From Byssochlamys sp. IMV 00236 (Eukaryota > Ascomycota > Eurotiomycetes > Eurotiales > Thermoascaceae), in the NCBI GenBank assembly GCA_001931875.2, contig MSJH02000405.1:1-13503 (forward strand): DNA of 13,503 bases, given 5' to 3'. Within the stretch, counting starts at the first letter, position 1. Each line of letters begins with the position of its first letter. This document shows, piece by piece, positions 8,410 through 13,503 of the stretch. The notes beneath the pieces were generated by a model. It worked only from the letters and a program-made list of their open reading frames with translations. It was not told where the DNA came from and searched no databases. The position numbers were made by a program, and so were the translations under genes.

Positions 8410-9800
8410 CAACTAGTACCTCACAGGCAACCAGGATGTCACAGGGACTGATGGGTGGGCAAGATCGGAGGAGCCAGTAGCTGAGAGTTCTTCATGTGTG
8501 TTGCAGATCACAGGAATCAACGTGTTAAGCAATTGCAAGTCGCCCAAGGCGGAGACAGGAATACGTTAGAGATAGAACCCCACACCAAAACATCGCATAC
8601 AAGGTAGCGAAGAGGGATTTTATTAACCTCAGGGAGGATGAGGTTCTTCACAGGTCCAGAAACTTGCAGTATACCAGAGAGTGGCAAGTCGGCCATTAAA
8701 CAAGGTGACCAGGAGCTGTGAGGCTGCAATCGAGGAAGCTTCAGTAATAAAGAGGTCAGCTGTTGGAATTTCGTGAGAGAGTGAAGTAGAGGGCTATATT
8801 GATAAGGAAGCAGTATCCATAGCAACAGGAAAGGATTACCTGTGTAATATTGTAGGCATTGGTAAAGAAATGATGTGAGAAAGTCAGCAGGTTTGCGAGG
8901 ACGTAGAAGGCGTGTAGGTAGTCTCAATGAAGAACATGGCTTTGATGGTGTATATCTACTTGGCCAACTCCACCATACTTCTTCGGGTGACAAAGTGTAG
9001 ACCAGGACGGGTTGGCCAAAAAGGCAGCAGGAGCTCGCGAGCGACTGTTTGAATGTTACTAAGCCACTGTCCAGGTACTGGAATGACTCATAGGGGATGC
9101 TACGGTTGGCTAAGTAGCAGGAAGTTTGCGACTAGACTTGCGCTTCGGATGGATAGATGTCAATCCTTTAGCAGATGACTATGCTGAATTATTTTCAATT
9201 TCACCATAGCCAAATGGGCGTCCAGCTGATACTGAGAAGAATAGAGCGGGTACCCCAGGTATCACATAGCATTATTACTGGTAGAATCATGCCATTCCAA
9301 ATGGTGGCGTTGGGCAGTAGAGATCCATTCAGGGTTGATTTCTTCCAGAGATAGACATGATGACTGTTTTAATGAGGTTGACCTTGGCCTTAGATGAATA
9401 ACCATATATTGAGAGAAGATCGAGGAGGTATGGCCATTCAGACGGATGAAAGAGAAACACCTCCAGATCATCGGCATAACTTACAACTTTGATAGAGGCG
9501 AGACTAGTAGTCTCAGACGAAGGTGGACCCAGGGGGACAAAGCAGGGTCTTTGCTTGTTATTATGTAGGACTGGAACTGAGTGTAAGGGTGCGTCTCGAA
9601 GCTGGTTGTTGGCTAGGATTGTACAAAGGAGTGGTTTGAAGGCCAAATTAAACACCAATAGTGGGAGTGGATCACCCTGATGTAATCCACGTAGCTGAGA
9701 GATAGGGGTCATTGATTTCAATATGAATTTTCATGCCAAAGAAAAACGACATTAAAGTATCCAACGGAAATGCCGGGAAGCCGAGGCGTATATCGCTTCG
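8410..9800 (-). pseudogene. Non-LTR (LINE) reverse-transcriptase pseudogene, truncated at both ends
   Basis: On the minus strand the remnant starts around 9800 with GFPAFPLDTLMSFFFGMKIH, shifts frame, and continues with SQLRGLHQGDPLPLLVFNLA (RT palm block) and VVSYADDLEVFL, which holds the YADD catalytic motif. After another shift come PEWISTAQRHHLEWHDST, YLGYPLYSSQYQLDAHL, LSIRSASLVAN and PVPGQWLSNIQTVAREL, the order seen in the thumb and downstream region of L1-like elements. Later parts (LIPVIC, then VTSWLPVRY) fade near 8410. Multiple stops and shifts make it non-functional. The endonuclease domain and first RT blocks are absent, as usual for 5'-truncated LINE copies, and the C-terminal part is also missing. 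GC content is visibly higher than in the flanks, which fits an inserted element. Confidence 0.88.
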
Positions 9801-9826
9801 ACACAAGCTGGCACTTAAATTAGGGC

Positions 9827-9848
9827 ATGGCACTAATATTAGTGCCAT
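9827..9848. repeat. 22-bp perfect palindrome built on TTAGTGCC
   Basis: ATGGCACTAAT is followed directly by its exact reverse complement ATTAGTGCCAT. It lies about 30-50 bp beyond the 5' break of the LINE remnant. The same TTAGTGCC word recurs in the cluster near 12950-13150. ATTAGGGC at 9819-9826 precedes it, as it does in two of the distant copies. Confidence 0.9.
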
Positions 9849-9849
9849 T

Positions 9850-12800
9850 TTCAAATTCAACATTTCTTTTTCCTTTTTCGTCATGGTCGATTTGAAGGGT
9901 ATCCTGTCAAAAAAATAGTTTTGCTCTATCATGATGCATATACATTTATTCTCCTTGCTATATAGTAGCTGTACATATACCAATAATCCTTTAATAACAA
10001 TATCCATAGCAAAATATTGGATGGTTCAAACATTTCATTATTTGCCACGCTTATCCACTACAATTTATCCTGTACATTGCTTCTATCAACTCCATATGTT
10101 TTGTGTACTCTTCATATTCTATCTACTGATACATCGCAATGACTACGGCGTTGTTATCATATTGTATCCCTATATTTGCATGCATTTCTCCACTGTGCAT
10201 CCTTTTTTCTGTTATCACAAGCCCTTTTCACTTATCATCTACCGCTATTCCATCTGTATCAATCTCTCTCTTTGTAAATATCATGCTCAATACTGTCTTT
10301 CTTTATAGTTAACGCTGTTCACATTATCCATATCAGTCTTGTATTCTACTTGTATATTTCCATCAATTCACAGTGTTTACTTACGTTGTTATTCCTTTTT
10401 CATGTCGTATAACCCATTTCCATATCTACCCCAGTTGAATAATCCACAATGCTATCGTTTTTCTATTTCCAATATTCAGCACCCGTTAACCTATAGAATA
10501 CTACATTAGCTGCTATTATTTTACTATTTGTTGCTTTAACTAACCCAAATAGCTGTATTTTTATGTACTTGCATGTCTATTAATGTTGATAGCTGAAATT
10601 GTTGTCATAAATGTTGATATATCGCTAGCTTGCAAGTAAAAGTATTAATATTTCATCAATCACTTGTATAAAATCATTCATATCTTTACTTACGTGATGA
10701 AACAATTTGAATATCGCTATTATTCAACTAGTTAAAGTACTGTTTTCATTTTCCAAGCTTACTTACGTCTAAATATTACAAATATAAGAGTAAAAACCAG
10801 CTGCAGAGGTACAAGATATAAAGAGTAATCTACTTTATGTTGCATTGAGTCAGTCGTCAGTTGATGTCGTAATGAGCAAGTAGTAAGGAGGCAAACGCGT
10901 CATCGCTCTCTATAAAAAATATATCAGATATTTATACAATATAATAGACTGTATAAGCAATTGTTACCTTCAAGAAACACGTACTTTTGTAACGAATACA
11001 CTTTACATTCCTTTTAGCAGTTAAAAGTGAAAAAGAAATAAAAAAAAGGGAAAGTAAGAGAACCTCCTGATTTATATTTCTTTTTATCATTTCTTTTCTA
11101 TTAAACACGCACTAATGACAAAATAACCAACTAAACAACACAATCAATTACTTTATTACACACAATGAGGAATCTGTCACTGTAACAACAATGAATGACC
11201 AAGTCAACGCTTACAATAAAGAAAGAACACAGATATGATAAAAGTGTAAATATAAATAAGCAAATTATAGTAATAAGCAGGTTTCTAACACTATTCCTTC
11301 GTAGATGTCAGTATATTCACACAGTAAAGTAATCAGTATTCAACATTCATTCACCATTACAATTACTTTATCGACTTGTTATCATGGAGTATCGCTTATT
11401 ACTTTGTTTTTACCTTAGACTTGGATAGTTTATTATTATAAACAGCTCAACAAGATGTCTTTTTTCTTTTGGGATAAAAAGATGTTACATAGAATTAGAT
11501 GCAATGTAAGAGAGTGAAATCAACTATTCTTTTATGATTGCTAAAGATAAAAGTTACTTATACTTCCTTTTAATAGACACTTTACGATCAACCGGAAAAT
11601 AACATCTACAACAACGAGTACTAATACTTTGGATACAAGGTCAACGATGACAACTAACTATCACATAATGAGTTACCACAACAATAGATAGAATATGGCA
11701 ACGATCGATAATTATACTTTTATAAGCCATTGTATGTTGTAGATCATGAATTAGGCATAGTATTTTATTTTATATATAGTATTCATAATAAATAAAGGAA
11801 GGAATAGTTGTATAGTTAAAAAAAGCATATGGGTTATAATTATATTTAAAGGAAAGGAGAGAAAGGAGCGAAAGGGAATGGAGTAGCTTAATTGCTACAA
11901 AGATCGTTATATAAGCCAGAGAGTCTTCTACCTTTGCAAACCTTTTTTTCTTCTTCTCTTTCTTTTTTCACCTTTTGTTTTATCAAAATACACATTATGA
12001 GTGAAACTTTCTATTTTATTTGTTCTTTACATGTATTTCATGACAATATTCAGGCTGTAAAGAAGCGAAACTATATTAACAGTCAGTGTATTTTTTGAGC
12101 TTTTGGCTGGTCGAAAGCAAGCTTGGAAGTAATAATATCCTCACACCACGCTTGTTTTTCTCTTCGTTCCCTCTCTTTTTATTTTAAACAATATCTTCAT
12201 TACAGTCATTCTTTACTACTGCTTTGTGATGAACTGAAGAAAAAGAGCAAAAAAGTAAGCCAAGATATTCTTTTTAATATTTCTGCTAATATCTTGTTTA
12301 CCTTTACTTGTTTTTAGAAAGTAGGCCCTGTAAACAGCACTACTCACATACCTTCTTTAAAACTGTTTTATATTATCAAAAAGACAGGTCAATACTTTTA
12401 GGACTCTTTTATTCGGTAATATAAAGCTCTCGTTCAAAGGGTGTTTAGAATAAGGGTAGTTATAGTCAATGATTTGAAAGTCTACTACATAACTTGTATC
12501 TACATGCTTGATGAATTTACCTGTGGTTGATTATGATTCTAATTCATTTTTAATAACATAATATTTTCAAAGGGACGATCGTCAAGGATCTAACTAGTGG
12601 ATTTATTCTTTGATGTGCTAATTTTATTGTTGATTACAACAAAAGCTACCCTTGTGTACTCATAACAACGTACTTCCTCTTTTCAACTAAGCTTCTTGTC
12701 AGTCATATTGCAGTTATATATTGGCTTTCATTTACTATCATTGCTTCTTTATAAAGATAAGCTATTACTTTATTCAAGAAAGTTATCAACAATTATTTAC

Positions 12801-12940
12801 AAGTAAGTATTATACATTATCCAGTTCTAAATGCAATCAATGCGTTAAATATTTTAATAAATAAATTGATTTTATTATTCTATTTTATTTAATCGTTCAT
12901 TTAATTAATGTAATAACCCGTAAAGGAGAAGTCATAATCG
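9850..12940. other. AT-rich gene desert
   Basis: About 3.1 kb without a credible gene. Open frames at 9931-10308, 11892-12098 and 12123-12317 are low-complexity, Phe/Leu/Ser/Tyr-rich products of pyrimidine-rich DNA. Part of it (about 9931-10500) is strikingly poor in G on the plus strand. A purine-rich patch (11850-11880) and a pyrimidine-rich patch (11938-11985) lie close together. No tRNA box pattern or other RNA gene was seen. The last stretch, about 12820-12915, is almost pure A/T. Confidence 0.6.
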
Positions 12941-12951
12941 AACTTAGCCAC

Positions 12952-12996
12952 TGATGCACTAGAATGACACTAGAATGATACTAGAGCGGTACTAAT
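12952..12996. repeat. 11-bp tandem repeat, about four units
   Basis: ACTAGA or ACTAAT starts at 12958, 12969, 12980 and 12991, exactly 11 bp apart. The unit is roughly TGAYACTAGAA, with the first and last copies diverged. A related GGCACTAGA follows at 13012-13020. Confidence 0.8.
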
Positions 12997-13011
12997 ATAA
13001 TGGGCGAGATG

Positions 13012-13146
13012 GGCACTAGATGAACACAATTATTAGGGCCTCTACCAGGGTATTAGTGCCAATGACCCTACTTTGGCACTAATCCGGCGTAATTAAGGGC
13101 ATTTTTAGTGCCAAAATGCCCACGAGATAAGGCGCCAATTAGTGCC
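13012..13146. repeat. Cluster of TTAGTGCC / GGCACTAA words with hairpins
   Basis: TTAGTGCC occurs at 13053-13060, 13105-13112 and 13139-13146, and its complement GGCACTAA at 13075-13082; a partial copy is at 13012-13018. ATTAGTGCCAA at 13052-13062 pairs perfectly with 13073-13083 (11-bp stem, 10-nt loop). GGGCATTTT at 13097-13105 pairs perfectly with 13113-13121 (9-bp stem, 7-nt loop). No coding frame explains the pattern. Confidence 0.85.
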
Positions 13147-13149
13147 ACT

Positions 13150-13503
13150 TTGTGCTGTAGCAGCTCTGGAGATACTGGAGATGGTCATAGAACAATGTTT
13201 GCTTATGACTGACATTGAGATAAGCGACTGTAATCAGTATGAATAGAGTGAATTCATACATTATAAGATTACATGTGCACACTTTTAGTGATAAGTCAAA
13301 TTAAACAGAATCTCTTCTTTGAATATAAAACATTACTTCTTTATACAAAAAGATACACTTCTTTAAAAGATAATCCTTCTTATGGTAAAAGCAATATCAT
13401 AACCCAGATAATGAAATAAACAATAAGATCGTGGTCAGGAACGAATTAAAAGTTTTCTTTATGAACTCAGGAACCGTTAGTCAATCATATCCTCAGTAAT
13501 TGT
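13150..13503. other. Non-coding right flank
   Basis: I see no gene, RNA or repeat in this 350-bp end piece. It is AT-rich with short A/T runs. Confidence 0.5.

Noticed and set aside
8517..8993. Independent 158-aa protein
   Set aside because: It overlaps the LINE remnant, and the neighbouring frame carries the conserved LINE order, so most of it is an off-frame reading of that relic.
9931..10308. A 125-aa membrane-like protein
   Set aside because: The hydrophobic, Tyr/Phe-rich composition follows from G-poor pyrimidine-rich DNA; there is no known motif or gene structure.
12820..12915. A replication origin or centromere
   Set aside because: Extreme A/T content alone is not evidence; kept only as a speculative remark with the neighbouring repeat.
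1..13503. CRISPR array, tRNA, rRNA or bacterial operon
   Set aside because: No regular spacer-repeat array, no tRNA B-box-like sequence in a foldable context, and introns throughout the real genes.

Overview
The window looks like nuclear DNA of an early-diverging filamentous fungus, most likely Mucoromycota (Mucorales-like). The reasons are low GC outside the transposon relics, very short introns (about 49-80 nt) with CTAAC-type branch points, tightly packed intron-rich genes, and Mucorales-like Tc1, MULE and LINE remnants. The species cannot be fixed from sequence alone.

Genes (about 170-2890, all on +). Three compact genes lie head to tail about 100 bp apart. Each had to be assembled by splicing, because single open frames show only pieces. 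(1) A six-exon HUS1 homologue, a subunit of the 9-1-1 DNA-damage checkpoint clamp (292 aa). (2) A four-exon CHY-type zinc-finger protein (122 aa). (3) A three-exon class-B bHLH transcription factor (219 aa) whose second intron appears to be of the GC-AG type. They share strand and compactness, but nothing shows that they share a pathway.

Gene-free stretch (about 2890-5518). It is AT-rich. It holds only weak minus-strand relics (3738-3896 and 4954-5289) and no recognisable gene.

Transposon graveyard (about 5519-9800, all on -). A Tc1/mariner pseudogene is joined directly to the tail of a Mutator-like (MULE) transposase pseudogene. Upstream of that lies a 5'- and 3'-truncated LINE-type reverse-transcriptase pseudogene. 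All three carry frameshifts and stops.

AT-rich gene desert (about 9800-13503). No credible gene was found. Its left edge has a 22-bp perfect palindrome built on TTAGTGCC. Its right part (12950-13150) has a cluster of the same motif with two perfect hairpins and an 11-bp tandem repeat. Shared sequence between the two ends suggests a related, undescribed repeat or the ends of an element. This is the least explained structure in the window.
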